Source: Thraustochytrium sp. TN22
Taxonomy: Eukaryota; Sar; Bigyra; Thraustochytrida; Thraustochytriidae
Length of the DNA: 64,000 nt
Assembly (NCBI GenBank): GCA_013306675.1
Contig: JABLUY010000016.1
Location: 124,001 to 188,000 of the forward strand
Direction of reading: 5' to 3'
This document shows, piece by piece, positions 31,147 through 40,462 of this stretch. Positions within the stretch are counted from its first letter, which is position 1. Each line of letters starts with the position of its first letter. Below the pieces are notes generated by a model. That model saw nothing but the letters and a program-made list of their open reading frames with translations, ran no database searches and was not told the DNA's origin. The translations under genes and the position numbers were made by a program.

Positions 31147-34100
31147 ATGGAGGCGCCCATGGAGGGCGCCGCCAGCGCCGCGGCCAGCGAGGGCGACGCT
31201 GCCAGCAGCAGCAGCGGCGGCGGCGGCGGCGGTGGCGGCAGCACCAGCACCAGAACCAGTAGCAGCACCAGGGGTGGCGCTCTCTGTTCAGCTGCAACAG
31301 TACCACCAACAGCAACAACAGGAGACGAAGGCCAAACACAAGACTCTGCAGCCCACGACGCCGGCAAAGGTCAGGATCTTGCGTCGCTCGGCTACCTCGA
31401 GGTGCTGGACAGCTTGGAGATGGCCTTCAGGAGAGTGACTGATATGCTGGGCGGACCAACAAATCGAGAGGCAACTCCGAACGAAAAGGCCCGCGTGGCG
31501 CTCGCCATCAAAGCAGTCGAAACCTACGACGCAAACATGCGTGGCCTGACGGCGCCGGACCTGCAGGAGCTCACGAGCGAGGCCGCGGCGCTTACGGACG
31601 CTGCCACGGGCGAGGCGACTGCGGTCAGTGCGATTCAGGCGACGCCCGAGGAGCTCGCGGGGTGGGAACCCTTGTTACGTTTCGTCAGATACATGCTGGA
31701 AACGGAGCCCATGTCGCTCTGGGCGCCCATTGTGCAGGCCGCCACGATGCTTTTCAAGATACACCTGAAGATTCGTCAGTCCTTTATGAATCTGGCGGTC
31801 CTGCACTGCTGTCGGAGCGGCAACGTGGACGGGCTGAGGACTTTTGCGGAGTTCTGTGACAAAATGGAACAGAATGCGCCTCTGCTGCCCAACGTGAAGC
31901 TGCGGCTCGACATTACGGACGATGCGCACAACTGCCCCATCCATGTGGCGTGCGTGGCCGGCGCCACCTCGTGCGTGGACTTTTTGCTCGATGAGCGCGG
32001 CGACGACGTGAATCGTCGGAGCAGCGGCTTCGGCTCCAGCGGCGCCACCCCGCTGCACGCCGCCGCCCTGGGCGGCGAGGCAGGCACGATTCGCACCCTG
32101 TTGCGACACGGCGCAGAGCCAGCGCCGAGCGCCGACGACGGCACGCTGCCACTGCACCTGGCGTGCGCGCGCAACCAGGCTGCTGCAGTGGTGGCCCTAC
32201 TCTCGGAAACCGCGCAGGATCCCTTCCGGGAGCAGCAGGCGCAGCTGACGCCGCGTGTCGCTTCGGGCTTTGGCGCGCCGCGCAGCGCGCTCGGGCCCTC
32301 GCCCTTCGAGACGGCGGCGGTTTTTGGCGCCGGCGAGGCGGTCACTGCCATCCTCGGACTGTACACTATCCAAGGCGGCTCGCTCGTGCGCACCGGCAGG
32401 ACGGGCAGCGACAGGGCGTCTGCGGCCGTCACGGACCGCGCCGGCCTGGTTGCCTACATGTTCCGCTGCCTGCTCGTGGCGCTAAGCTCACAGGTGGGCG
32501 GTGGCACGGCGTCGGAGCAGGACGCCTCGCGCGCGGTCGTGCTGGAGCGTATCCTAGTGTCCTTGCCGGCGTCAATGTCCGAGCAGATCCTCGCAATGCA
32601 CTACAAGGGCATGCCGGAGGGGTCTGTGAGCACTGACGTGCCGACCGAGATCAAGGGCGACACGCTCCTGCATGTGGGCGCCCGCCTGGGTCGCGGCCGC
32701 TGCGTGCAGGTCCTGCTCGCCGCGGGCGCGGACGTGACCGTGCGCAACGTCAAGGGCCAAACGGCCGTGGACTGCGCCATGCCTTTTATGGCGAACCCAT
32801 CCGAAGAAAGCGCCATGTGTGCCGTGCGCTCGCTCGTTGCCGAGTGGGAGCGCCGTCGCGTCGAGGCGGACCGCAAGATGGAGGCGCTCGTTAAGGACGC
32901 CGAGCTCATGGACGCCACCGCCGCTGCCGGCGACAGCTCCGCCGGCGCGCGTCGACGGCGCAACAAGCGCAACAAGAAGAAGGCCAAGAACAAGGCTCTC
33001 GCGCGCACCGCCAAGAGCCCCGCGCCCGCATCCGCCGCTCAGGAGGATGACGAGGACGACGAGGACCTCGCCACGGACAATAAGCAGGACCACGTCGTTG
33101 ACGCCACGCACGAGCTGACCCTGGCGGAGGCGGACAAGGAGGCCATCATTGACGGCGAGGATTGGATTCTCGCTCAGAATGGCAAGGTCAGATTCGCCGA
33201 CAGGCAAAAGGACACCCAGGAGCAGGTTAGCGCCCAGACGAAGGAGCTGCGCGATCTTTTGCATGCCACGCTCCAGGAGTCGCTGCAGCGCGGCAAGCCT
33301 GCGGTGGACCAAGACCCTGGGCCGGGGCATGACGGAGCAGAGACGAATGGGCCGAGCCCCGAAGTCAAAGAGCCTGGGCCGACGCAGGAAGAGACTGGGT
33401 TGGGCCAGGATGAGCCGGTCTCGAGTCCGGCGCTCGCGCTCGGCGAAGAGGGGCAGGATGTTGACGCGATGGTGGCAGCGGTGAAAGCGTCGCTCCTGGC
33501 AGACAAGGAAGCGGCGGCAGCACCGCCACCGGCGCCGGCGCCGTCAACTCCCGCGCGTGCGTCGCCAACGCCGCCGCCTGCGCTGCCGCCGCCTGCGCGG
33601 CAACAAGAGCAGCAGCAGGAGGTGGAGCCATCCACGGCCCGGCTCTTCTCACAGCCAGAACTCTTTGACATCGGGCGCTTCATGCAGCAATTCGCGCCGT
33701 CGGAGCACAACTCCGCGGCCTGGAGCGTGCCAGAGCGCTCAAATCTCGCGGTTTGGGGCATTCCTGCAACAGCGGACGCGCAGGACCCGTTGGAGGCCCT
33801 GGTCGCGGACCGCGGCCTCGCAGCGGCTCCGTGGGGTGCGCCGCCCGCCGTGCCGTCGGCGCCTGCGAGTCCTTTGGCGCAGGTGGCGATGAGGCCGCCG
33901 CCACCGCCGCTGCAGCCAGAGCCGGCCAAGACCCCGCGACAGCTGTTCACGCAGCTGAACTCGGACGCGGACGTGCTGGGCCTGAGCTTGGAGCACTTCT
34001 TGGGTCGCGGCCTCGACGAGCTGAGCATGTCGCAGCTTGATTCGCTTCGCGCCATGCACCAGCGCGCGATGGATGCCATCGTCGAGGCACAGCTGTCCGT

Positions 34101-34167
34101 GGCCCGCTCGCAGGGCAAGGAACTCGCGCTCGAGGACCAACAGCGCCACGCCGCGCGTCCTTCGTAG
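31147..34167 (+). CDS. Ankyrin-repeat protein
   Basis: 1006 aa. After a Ser/Ala/Gly-rich start, a helical region (about 80-250) precedes ankyrin repeats at about 258-355 (NCPIHVACVAGATSCVDFLL, ATPLHAAALGGEAGTIRTLL, TLPLHLACARNQAAAVVALL). Another repeat pair lies at about 500-545 (DTLLHVGARLGRGRCVQVLL). A Lys/Arg patch (RRRRNKRNKKKAKNK, near 600) could be a nuclear signal. The C-terminal half is Pro/Ala/Gln-rich with short conserved-looking helices (FTQLNSDADVLGLSLEHFLG). Ankyrin repeats bind proteins; the partner is unknown. The first in-frame ATG was chosen. Single exon. The N-terminal 70 residues overlap a GC triplet tract and may vary. Confidence 0.82.
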   Translation: MEAPMEGAASAAASEGDAASSSSGGGGGGGGSTSTRTSSSTRGGALCSAATVPPTATTGDEGQTQDSAAHDAGKGQDLASLGYLEVLDSLEMAFRRVTDMLGGPTNREATPNEKARVALAIKAVETYDANMRGLTAPDLQELTSEAAALTDAATGEATAVSAIQATPEELAGWEPLLRFVRYMLETEPMSLWAPIVQAATMLFKIHLKIRQSFMNLAVLHCCRSGNVDGLRTFAEFCDKMEQNAPLLPNVKLRLDITDDAHNCPIHVACVAGATSCVDFLLDERGDDVNRRSSGFGSSGATPLHAAALGGEAGTIRTLLRHGAEPAPSADDGTLPLHLACARNQAAAVVALLSETAQDPFREQQAQLTPRVASGFGAPRSALGPSPFETAAVFGAGEAVTAILGLYTIQGGSLVRTGRTGSDRASAAVTDRAGLVAYMFRCLLVALSSQVGGGTASEQDASRAVVLERILVSLPASMSEQILAMHYKGMPEGSVSTDVPTEIKGDTLLHVGARLGRGRCVQVLLAAGADVTVRNVKGQTAVDCAMPFMANPSEESAMCAVRSLVAEWERRRVEADRKMEALVKDAELMDATAAAGDSSAGARRRRNKRNKKKAKNKALARTAKSPAPASAAQEDDEDDEDLATDNKQDHVVDATHELTLAEADKEAIIDGEDWILAQNGKVRFADRQKDTQEQVSAQTKELRDLLHATLQESLQRGKPAVDQDPGPGHDGAETNGPSPEVKEPGPTQEETGLGQDEPVSSPALALGEEGQDVDAMVAAVKASLLADKEAAAAPPPAPAPSTPARASPTPPPALPPPARQQEQQQEVEPSTARLFSQPELFDIGRFMQQFAPSEHNSAAWSVPERSNLAVWGIPATADAQDPLEALVADRGLAAAPWGAPPAVPSAPASPLAQVAMRPPPPPLQPEPAKTPRQLFTQLNSDADVLGLSLEHFLGRGLDELSMSQLDSLRAMHQRAMDAIVEAQLSVARSQGKELALEDQQRHAARPS

Positions 34168-34585
34168 TAGGAACTCTTCAAAGTAGTCATGACGAATAGC
34201 CTCTGGCTGCAGGCCAGCCCGGTCCGTGTCCGTGAAGAACTTCGAAAGGCCTGGGAGCTAGCTACCGGGCCTAGCGAACTCAAAAAGCGCAAGGCAGACA
34301 CGCCCACTCACGGAGAGTACTCACGGAGAGCGAGCGACGGCGAGCGCATCCCCCTGTGCGGGCCTGCGCGAACTTTTCGGGGTCCACGAGCTGACAGTGA
34401 GCGCCCACCACCCACTCAGCCGACCAGCCGCAGACCTCTCCAGCTTGCTCCCGCTCTGCAGCGGCCGTGCGCGGCGGGCAGGCGAGCAGTGCGTCGGCGG
34501 GCAGGCGGGCAGCTCGCTCGCTCGCTCGCTCGCACGCACGCACGCACGCACGCACGCAGCCCGAGCGGCAGGAGAGCGGCGCGGC
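34168..34585. other. Spacer with GCTC/GCAC tetranucleotide runs
   Basis: A run of GCTC units grades into GCAC units at about 34512-34558, shortly before the TruB-type ATG. No gene is supportable; this is likely promoter and 5' UTR. Confidence 0.45.
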
Positions 34586-35850
34586 ATGTCGTTCACCGCC
34601 AAGTTGCATGGACGCGGCGCAGGCGAGCGCGTGGGGCGCGCGGCCGTGCAGCTGCGACTGGAGGACGTGGGGTGGCGCAAGCACGGCCTGCTGCTGGTGA
34701 ACAAGCCCGCGGGCCCGACGAGCCGAGAATGCAGCTCGAAGAGCCTGCAGGACCTGCTCGGGTTTGACGAGCACGCCCTGGGCCTGCGCAAGGACGGGTC
34801 GCAGCGCGTCCCGCGCAGGCGCAAGTCCAAGAAGAGCCGCTCCCGGGACGACGGCACAGACCGCGTGCGGTACGGGCACTTTGGCACGCTGGACCCATTT
34901 GGTACGTTCGCATTGTCTCGAGCAAGACACCGAGGTCGAGGGACAACGAGCGAGGCGCACTGACAGACTTGACCTCTTGTGTGTTGCGCGCGCGGTGCAC
35001 AGCATCTGGCCTTCTCCCGATCGGGTATAACCTGGGTACTAAGCTCGGAAATTTGCTTGATCACAATCCGAAGCGATACCGCGCCCGGCTGGAGCTGGGT
35101 GTGGAGACGGATACGGAGGACTCGACTGGTAAGGACGTGGGTGTGGGCCCAGCTTCGTGGAGTATGCCAAGCGAGGCCCAAATCCAGGCGCTGTGCCAGG
35201 AGCGCTTTTTGGGCGTCATCGATCAGGTGCCGCCCAAGTACTCCGCAGTCCGCGTCGGGAAGCATCGCGCGTACAACCTGGCACGTGAGGGCGTGGAGTT
35301 CGAGCTCGAGCCGCGGCAAGTGGAGGTCTTCGAGTATAAGATCAACGTGGCGTCTCCGACTGAGTTGGAGCTTGACGTGCTCGTTGACGGAGGCACATAC
35401 GTGAGGCGACTCGGCTCAGATCTGGCGCGCGCGATGGGCACCGTGGGCCATCTGACGATGCTGGAGCGCACGGCCATGGGCAGCTTCTCGCTGGAGGAGT
35501 GCGGTGAAAGTGGCGCCAAGGCGTTTTCGATCCCGGACATCTTCGCGCGGATGCCACGCGTCGACTCACGCTTGCCGCTCGACCGGACCATGCGCCACAT
35601 CTGGTACGCCCACCCACCCAGCCAGCTGCTGGACCGCGCGCGGCAGCTACCCCGCGTGGAGCCGGGCGGCCTGATCGCGCTGTATGCAGAGGATGAGCCC
35701 GTAGCTCTCCTTCGAGACCAAGGCTCCTCGCATGCCAGCACCGCTCAGGCCGCGCCGAAGGTGCCGGCCGAAGACAGCAAGCGGGCTTCGTCCGTCCCGG
35801 ACCGCTACAAGTACCTGCTCAGCCTCGTCAGAAACGATGCGGGGCGGTAA
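34586..35850 (+). CDS. TruB-family tRNA pseudouridine synthase, two exons
   Basis: 387 aa. It isomerises a uridine to pseudouridine, most likely U55 of the tRNA T-loop. Motifs: GLLLVNKPAGPTS (KPxGxTS entry), YGHFGTLDPFASGLLPIG with catalytic Asp103, VPPKYSAVRVGKHRAYNLAR and VLVDGGTYVRRLGSDLA. The catalytic motif is cut by an intron: donor ATTTG|GTACGT at 34902, acceptor GCACAG before 35003, 101 nt; only the spliced product restores the family sequence. A Lys/Arg/Ser-rich insert (RVPRRRKSKKSRSRDD) precedes the motif. The basic N-terminus (MSFTAKLHGRGAGERVGRAA) could be a mitochondrial signal, which would suit a bacterial-type TruB; nuclear Pus4 is the alternative. The start is the ATG at 34586; the open frame upstream is low complexity. 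Confidence 0.93.
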
Positions 35851-36064
35851 TAAACGGAAGAATCTGGTGGAGTGAGACGTGCGGCTTCATTCAACTAACG
35901 TTAATTAAACCGAGGTCTCAAAGCACCTCTCTAAGTCAATCTGTCAGTCAATCAGGGTTGTCAGGGCCAGTGCACACTGTCAGTCCAGCGAAGGAGACAG
36001 GAGCATACTACGCGGGACAAAAAAAAAGAAAAGGGCGTCCCCACGCCCTCCCGCTCTCTCTGTC

Positions 36065-36204
<140 letters not shown>

Positions 36205-36225
36205 AGTCTCTCTTGTGCAAAAAAG

Positions 36226-38358
36226 CTAGACGTCGTCGAGGTCGATCTCATTGGTGTCCTGGGTCTTCTGGCGCTTGTTCTTTTGCCACTGGCGAGCGAG
36301 CTCGAGCAGCTTGGTACCCTTCTTGGGGTCGTCCGGGAAGAGGTAGTCGTAGTACTCCTCGAAACCATCCTCATCGACAAGCTGGCGCCGCTTCTTGACC
36401 TTGTTGGGCTGCATAGCGAGGACCTTGTCGACCTGGCCCGGATCCTTGAGCTTCTTCTCGGTATCCAGCCAAGAGCGCAAGAGCAGTGCGCGGTCTTCCT
36501 TGATGTCAATGTCATCGGGTGCGTCGGCCTGGCGCGCCTTGAGGCGCGCATAGGCGCGGCGGAAGATCTCGCGGCCGGCTTCGGGGCCTTGCTCGCGGTT
36601 CTGCAGTGCCTCAAACTTGGCGAAGGAGATCCAGACCTTGACGTGGTCGGTGCGCTCGAGGAGGCGCTCGTAGAGCTTGTGCGCGTTGGAGCGGCCGCGT
36701 TTGGAGCCGAGCCCCACCTCGAAGTCAATGTAGCGCTTCCAGAGTGTCTCGGGCATGTCGAGCACCGGCTGCGCGACGGCGAGCTCGAAGATGGCACGCG
36801 CGCGCTTGATCTCGCCGACGCTGTGCTCGAGCGCGGCGTAGCGCTCCCAGACGAAGCAGTTCTGCGGCGAGAACTCGAGAAACTTTTCGTAGAGCTTGCG
36901 GCAGCGGTCGACGTTGCCGAGCTGGAGCTCGAGGTTGATATAGGCCTTGAAGATCTTGTCGCGCGGGCTACGACCGATGGCCTCGCCGAGGATGCGGCGT
37001 GCGGCGGCGAGGTCCAGGCAGCGCACCTCGAGGTGCGCGGCGAGGATCCAGATCTTGCTGAAAGTGAAGTACTTGTGCGGCACAACGTCCAAGCAGCGGC
37101 GGTAGACGGCGCGCGCGCGCGCGGCGTCTTCCATGTGCAGCTCCTCAAAGATGGCATAGTTGATCCACAAGTAGATGTAGCGCAGCCAGAGCCGCTTCTC
37201 TGTCTTGGAGGGCGGGGCGGCTGCCACGGCTTGGTCGAAGGTGGTGCGCACACGGTCGCAGGCCGAGGCCAAGCGGTCGCGCGCGAAGGCGCGGTCCTGG
37301 TCCGTGAGGAAGTCGCGCGCCGCGAGCGCCTGCGCCTCCGCCAACGCATGGGCCTGCTCCATGCGGGTCCAGTCGAACCAGGCGTCGTACGCGTGCGGAT
37401 CCTCCTTGACCAGCGCCGCGTAGCGTTCGCGGCGTTTCTCCACGAGCGAAGATTCGATTGCGTCGGTGTCACCGTGCTGGCGCTCGAAGGCCGTGTAGGC
37501 CTCGTACACCTCACGAGACTGCGCCTTGGGCAGGAGGTCGAGCGCCTGCTTGTAGATTGCACGCGCGCGCTCGAACTCCTTGCAGCGCTCCTCGAAGCGG
37601 GCGAAGGCCAAAAAGAGCGGCGCCGTCTTGGCCTCAGTCGGGTCGAGCTCCTCGAAGGCGCGCTCCAGCACGCGGCGCGCCAGAAGGAGCTGCGCGTTGC
37701 GCTCTTCCCAGCCGCTGTACTGAATGTAGGAGCGCGCGCGGGGGTGGCAGCCGCACATGCGCTCCATGACCTCGCGCGCGCGCCGCACCTCGCCCTGGCG
37801 CATCTCGAAGTTAACGTACGCGGACCAGTGCTCACGCGCCGGCTCCCACGCCATCCAGCGCTCGAAGACCAGCCGCGCCTTGGCAACGTCGCCCAGCGAC
37901 TCCTCAAGCAGCACGTACTTGGTCCACAGCTGGTTGGCGCGCGGGAGGATGGTCACGGCGCGGTCCAGCACGTTGCGCGCGCGGTTTACGTTCTTGTTGC
38001 GGATCTCGAAGTCCGCGTACGCGTTCCACATTTGAAACTCCCCATGGTGCGCCTCCACAGCGCGCTCGAAGACCGACCTCGCGTGCGTGAAATTGGACTG
38101 CGACTCCTCCCACTTGGCGTACCGCAAGAAGTTCGACAGCTTGACCGTCGTGTGCCGCAGCGCCTCTTCGTACCCACGGCGCTTCTCCGCCTGGTGCATA
38201 CGCAGCTCCTCCTCGTCATTAATCTTGGTGCTCACGCGCAGCTCCAGCATCTTCTTCTCGTCGTTCACATGGTGCTCGCGCGCCGCGCGCACCAGCTGCT
38301 CCGCAGTCACCTGCACCTGCGCCGCCGCGCGGTTCTTCACGCGCCGCTCCTGATCCAT
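36226..38358 (-). CDS. CRNKL1: Crooked-neck-like pre-mRNA splicing factor (CRNKL1/Clf1/Syf3)
   Basis: 710 aa, the usual length. It is a scaffold of the Prp19/NineTeen complex, required for spliceosome activation. It is made almost wholly of HAT repeats, each with the W-x-x-Y/F ... ARxVFERA pattern: WIRY-like AKWEESQSNFTHARSVFERA, WNAYADFEIRNKNVNRARNV, WMAWEPAREHWSAYVNFEMR and so on to the C-terminus. The N-terminus reads VKNRAAAQVQVTAEQLVRAA, as in other Clf1 proteins. The acidic end is DTNEIDLDDV. The frame is open upstream, but MDQERRVKNR at 38358 is the natural start. Single exon. The long antisense frame over it is a codon-bias shadow. Confidence 0.96.
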   Translation of the reverse strand: MDQERRVKNRAAAQVQVTAEQLVRAAREHHVNDEKKMLELRVSTKINDEEELRMHQAEKRRGYEEALRHTTVKLSNFLRYAKWEESQSNFTHARSVFERAVEAHHGEFQMWNAYADFEIRNKNVNRARNVLDRAVTILPRANQLWTKYVLLEESLGDVAKARLVFERWMAWEPAREHWSAYVNFEMRQGEVRRAREVMERMCGCHPRARSYIQYSGWEERNAQLLLARRVLERAFEELDPTEAKTAPLFLAFARFEERCKEFERARAIYKQALDLLPKAQSREVYEAYTAFERQHGDTDAIESSLVEKRRERYAALVKEDPHAYDAWFDWTRMEQAHALAEAQALAARDFLTDQDRAFARDRLASACDRVRTTFDQAVAAAPPSKTEKRLWLRYIYLWINYAIFEELHMEDAARARAVYRRCLDVVPHKYFTFSKIWILAAHLEVRCLDLAAARRILGEAIGRSPRDKIFKAYINLELQLGNVDRCRKLYEKFLEFSPQNCFVWERYAALEHSVGEIKRARAIFELAVAQPVLDMPETLWKRYIDFEVGLGSKRGRSNAHKLYERLLERTDHVKVWISFAKFEALQNREQGPEAGREIFRRAYARLKARQADAPDDIDIKEDRALLLRSWLDTEKKLKDPGQVDKVLAMQPNKVKKRRQLVDEDGFEEYYDYLFPDDPKKGTKLLELARQWQKNKRQKTQDTNEIDLDDV

Positions 38359-38961
38359 GGTGCCCGCCTCCCGCCGCGCCGCGCCGCGCCGCGCCCCGAG
38401 CCGCCCCGAGCCGAGTTGAGCCGCGCGTTGAGCCGCGCCGCCGCCGGCCGCGCCCGCGCCTGCCGCCGCCGCCGCCGCCGCCGCCGCGCGCTCGCCCGCC
38501 TGCGGAGGACGGAGTTCTCGTTGGCGCTCTGGCGTCGGGTGGCCTCGGTGGACGACGACCACGACCGCGAGGAGGACACGGACGAGGACGAGGACGAGGA
38601 GGAGGAGGAGCTCGCCGTCACGGTCAGCTCTTGCTGCTGGACGAAGACGACGATGGAACGACGAGTAGTAGTAGGAGGAGCGTCTGCTCTCCTACGAGTG
38701 CAGGCGCGAGCTCGTCTGCTTTGTCGTGGGACGAGCGAAGGCCTCGTGATGACCACAGGGTCTGGCTGACTCATGGCCGTGACGAAGCGTCTGATGCAAG
38801 ACTAGCTTGGCATCGCCGACATCGCCGACGCGAAGGGCTCGCTCTCGCGAACGACGAGGCACCGACAAAGCTAGCATCGCAAAAGAAACAAGGAAGGCTT
38901 GCGATCCCAGCTCGCCAGTAAGAGAGCATCCCAACCAAGTCACGCCGTACATCACCGTCGC

Positions 38962-39066
38962 GGCCTCATACATTATCGTCGCGGCCTCATACATCATCGT
39001 CGCGGCCTCATACATTGTCGTCGCGGCCTCATACATCATCGCCGCGGCCTCATACATCATCGCCAC
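38962..39066 (+). repeat. 21-bp minisatellite, five copies
   Basis: Five adjacent units of GGCCTCATACATYRTCGYC plus GC/AC, with a few substitutions between copies and partial units at both ends. The period is a multiple of three, so the open plus frame gives a repeated hydrophobic heptapeptide (ASYIIVA). An ATC run follows. Confidence 0.9.
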
Positions 39067-39460
39067 GGCCCCGCCTCCATCATCATCATCATCATCGTCG
39101 TCGCGGCCTAATCCAGGCGGGCAAAGCGGCCAAAGGAACTCGCACTGTGCCTCAGGCAACGCCGACTTCGCGCGCGGCAGCGCAAGTGCACCAAGCCCGG
39201 CGCGCAAGTGGGCGAAAGTGCGCGCAAGTCGCGGCCGGGCGCGCAAAAGTCGCGCCCCGGCAGACCCCGTCCGTCAAGCGCGCAGAGCCCGCGCCGCCCG
39301 TGCTCGTGGCCCGCGCGCCCGCGCAGCCGAGGCAGCGGACGCCGCGGCGCAGCCCGGCCCGGCCCGGCCCCGCCCGGCCCGCGCAGCCGCCGTCGCGCCG
39401 CCGTCGGCCGGCGAGGAGGGCGTGAGCGGCGACCTGGAGGGGGGCGCCGAGGAGGCGCAG

Positions 39461-39490
39461 CAGCGCAGCGCAGCGCAGCGCAGCGCAGCG
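39461..39490 (+). repeat. (CAGCG)6 pentanucleotide run
   Basis: Six exact CAGCG units, about 20 bp upstream of the ATG of the small membrane-protein frame. A similar CGCGC-type pentamer run lies in the 5' region of the coiled-coil gene near 52680-52710. Confidence 0.85.
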
Positions 39491-39511
39491 GGTGCGCGCG
39501 CGCGCGGCGAG

Positions 39512-39736
39512 ATGGCGCCGCAGGACGCGCCGAGCTGCGAGCCCAGCTGCGAGGCGGACGGCGCATCGCTGACGCCGCAGCAGCAGCAGCAGCAAGAGCA
39601 ACAGCAGGGGCAGAGCCAGGCGCAGCAGGGCGCCACGCACGAGGTCTTTGGCGACGTGAACCTGGGCGCGGCCATGCTCTTCCTCATGCTGCTGCACATG
39701 CTCAAGTACACGATGCAGGACCCGTGCAGCTGCTGA
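39512..39736 (+). CDS. Small putative single-pass membrane protein
   Basis: 74 aa, not recognised. The ATG follows GGCGAG. The N-terminal half is Cys/Gln-rich (PSCEPSCEADG, then a Q-run); the C-terminal half has one hydrophobic stretch (LGAAMLFLMLLHMLKY) and ends DPCSC. This layout resembles tail-anchored proteins, with possible palmitoylation of the end cysteines. There is no homology support; it could be a chance frame or a spliced fragment. Confidence 0.35.
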   Translation: MAPQDAPSCEPSCEADGASLTPQQQQQQEQQQGQSQAQQGATHEVFGDVNLGAAMLFLMLLHMLKYTMQDPCSC

Positions 39737-40462
39737 GGCGAGCGGCGAGCGCGGACTCCTGGTCTGCTAGCCGGCTCTCATGCATTCGCCTGGGTGGGCG
39801 GGGCGCGCGCTCGATGTGGTGGCGTTCGCCTGCCCCCTGTGCCGCTGCCTCGTGTGCGCCAGCATCCTGTGGATTTCTTTTTTGGCAAAGCCTGACACCA
39901 AAGACTACTTCTCGACGGAACACTGCAATGGATTTTACTCTGTCCTAGATCATCAGTCAACACTCTTGTGGGGTGGGGTGGCTGCCTCGCCCGTTCCCTC
40001 TCCTTGGCCTCGGCGGCGCCGTCCGTGAGCGGCAGGCGTTGCTAGAGCTCGCTCGCTAGCTCAGAGCCCAGCTCTGGGGGTCGCTTCGCTTCAACGCGAC
40101 CTCGCCTGGCGCCTTTCGTGCCACGGCGCTCTCGTCTTTACGATCGATCGACCAGGGCAGCATGCATAGCGCGATCATGTCGCTTTTGTACCGTCTGTGC
40201 TGCCATGCCAGCACACGTTGCCTTGGCGCCGCAGTGTTGGCACAATGCCGCCATGCCGACCGGATGTTTGGTCAGTCGGGCGCATCTTAGCTGCCAATTC
40301 CTCCCACCCCCCCCTCTCTCTCGCGCTCGCTGGCTCGCTCACTCGCTTGCCACTCAGCAGCTCTCTCTCTCTCTCTTGCTCGCTCGCTTGCTGGCTCGCT
40401 GGCTCGCTGTATGTATGCATGTGTGTGTAGTATGTTGGAGTCGAACCTGCAGACGCCGTGGG
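39737..40462. other. Spacer downstream of NAGS
   Basis: No gene is seen. It holds CT and GCTC/GCTG-rich runs (about 40310-40410), then the NAGS 3' end. Two frames with arginine/serine bias cross it but match nothing. Confidence 0.45.

Larger units (their letters stand above)
38359..39511. other. 1.15-kb spacer rich in simple repeats
   Basis: It begins with CRNKL1 5' flank (GCCGCC-rich), then GAGGAC/GAGGAG runs, the 21-bp minisatellite (38962-39066), an ATC run, CCGG-rich sequence and an AGCGC pentamer run. One plus-strand frame is open through the minisatellite to 39736, but only its last part, from 39512, looks like a protein. Confidence 0.45.

Noticed and set aside
36283-38769. 828-codon plus-strand frame over CRNKL1
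   Set aside because: High third-position GC keeps antisense frames open; the HAT repeats are unmistakable on the minus strand.
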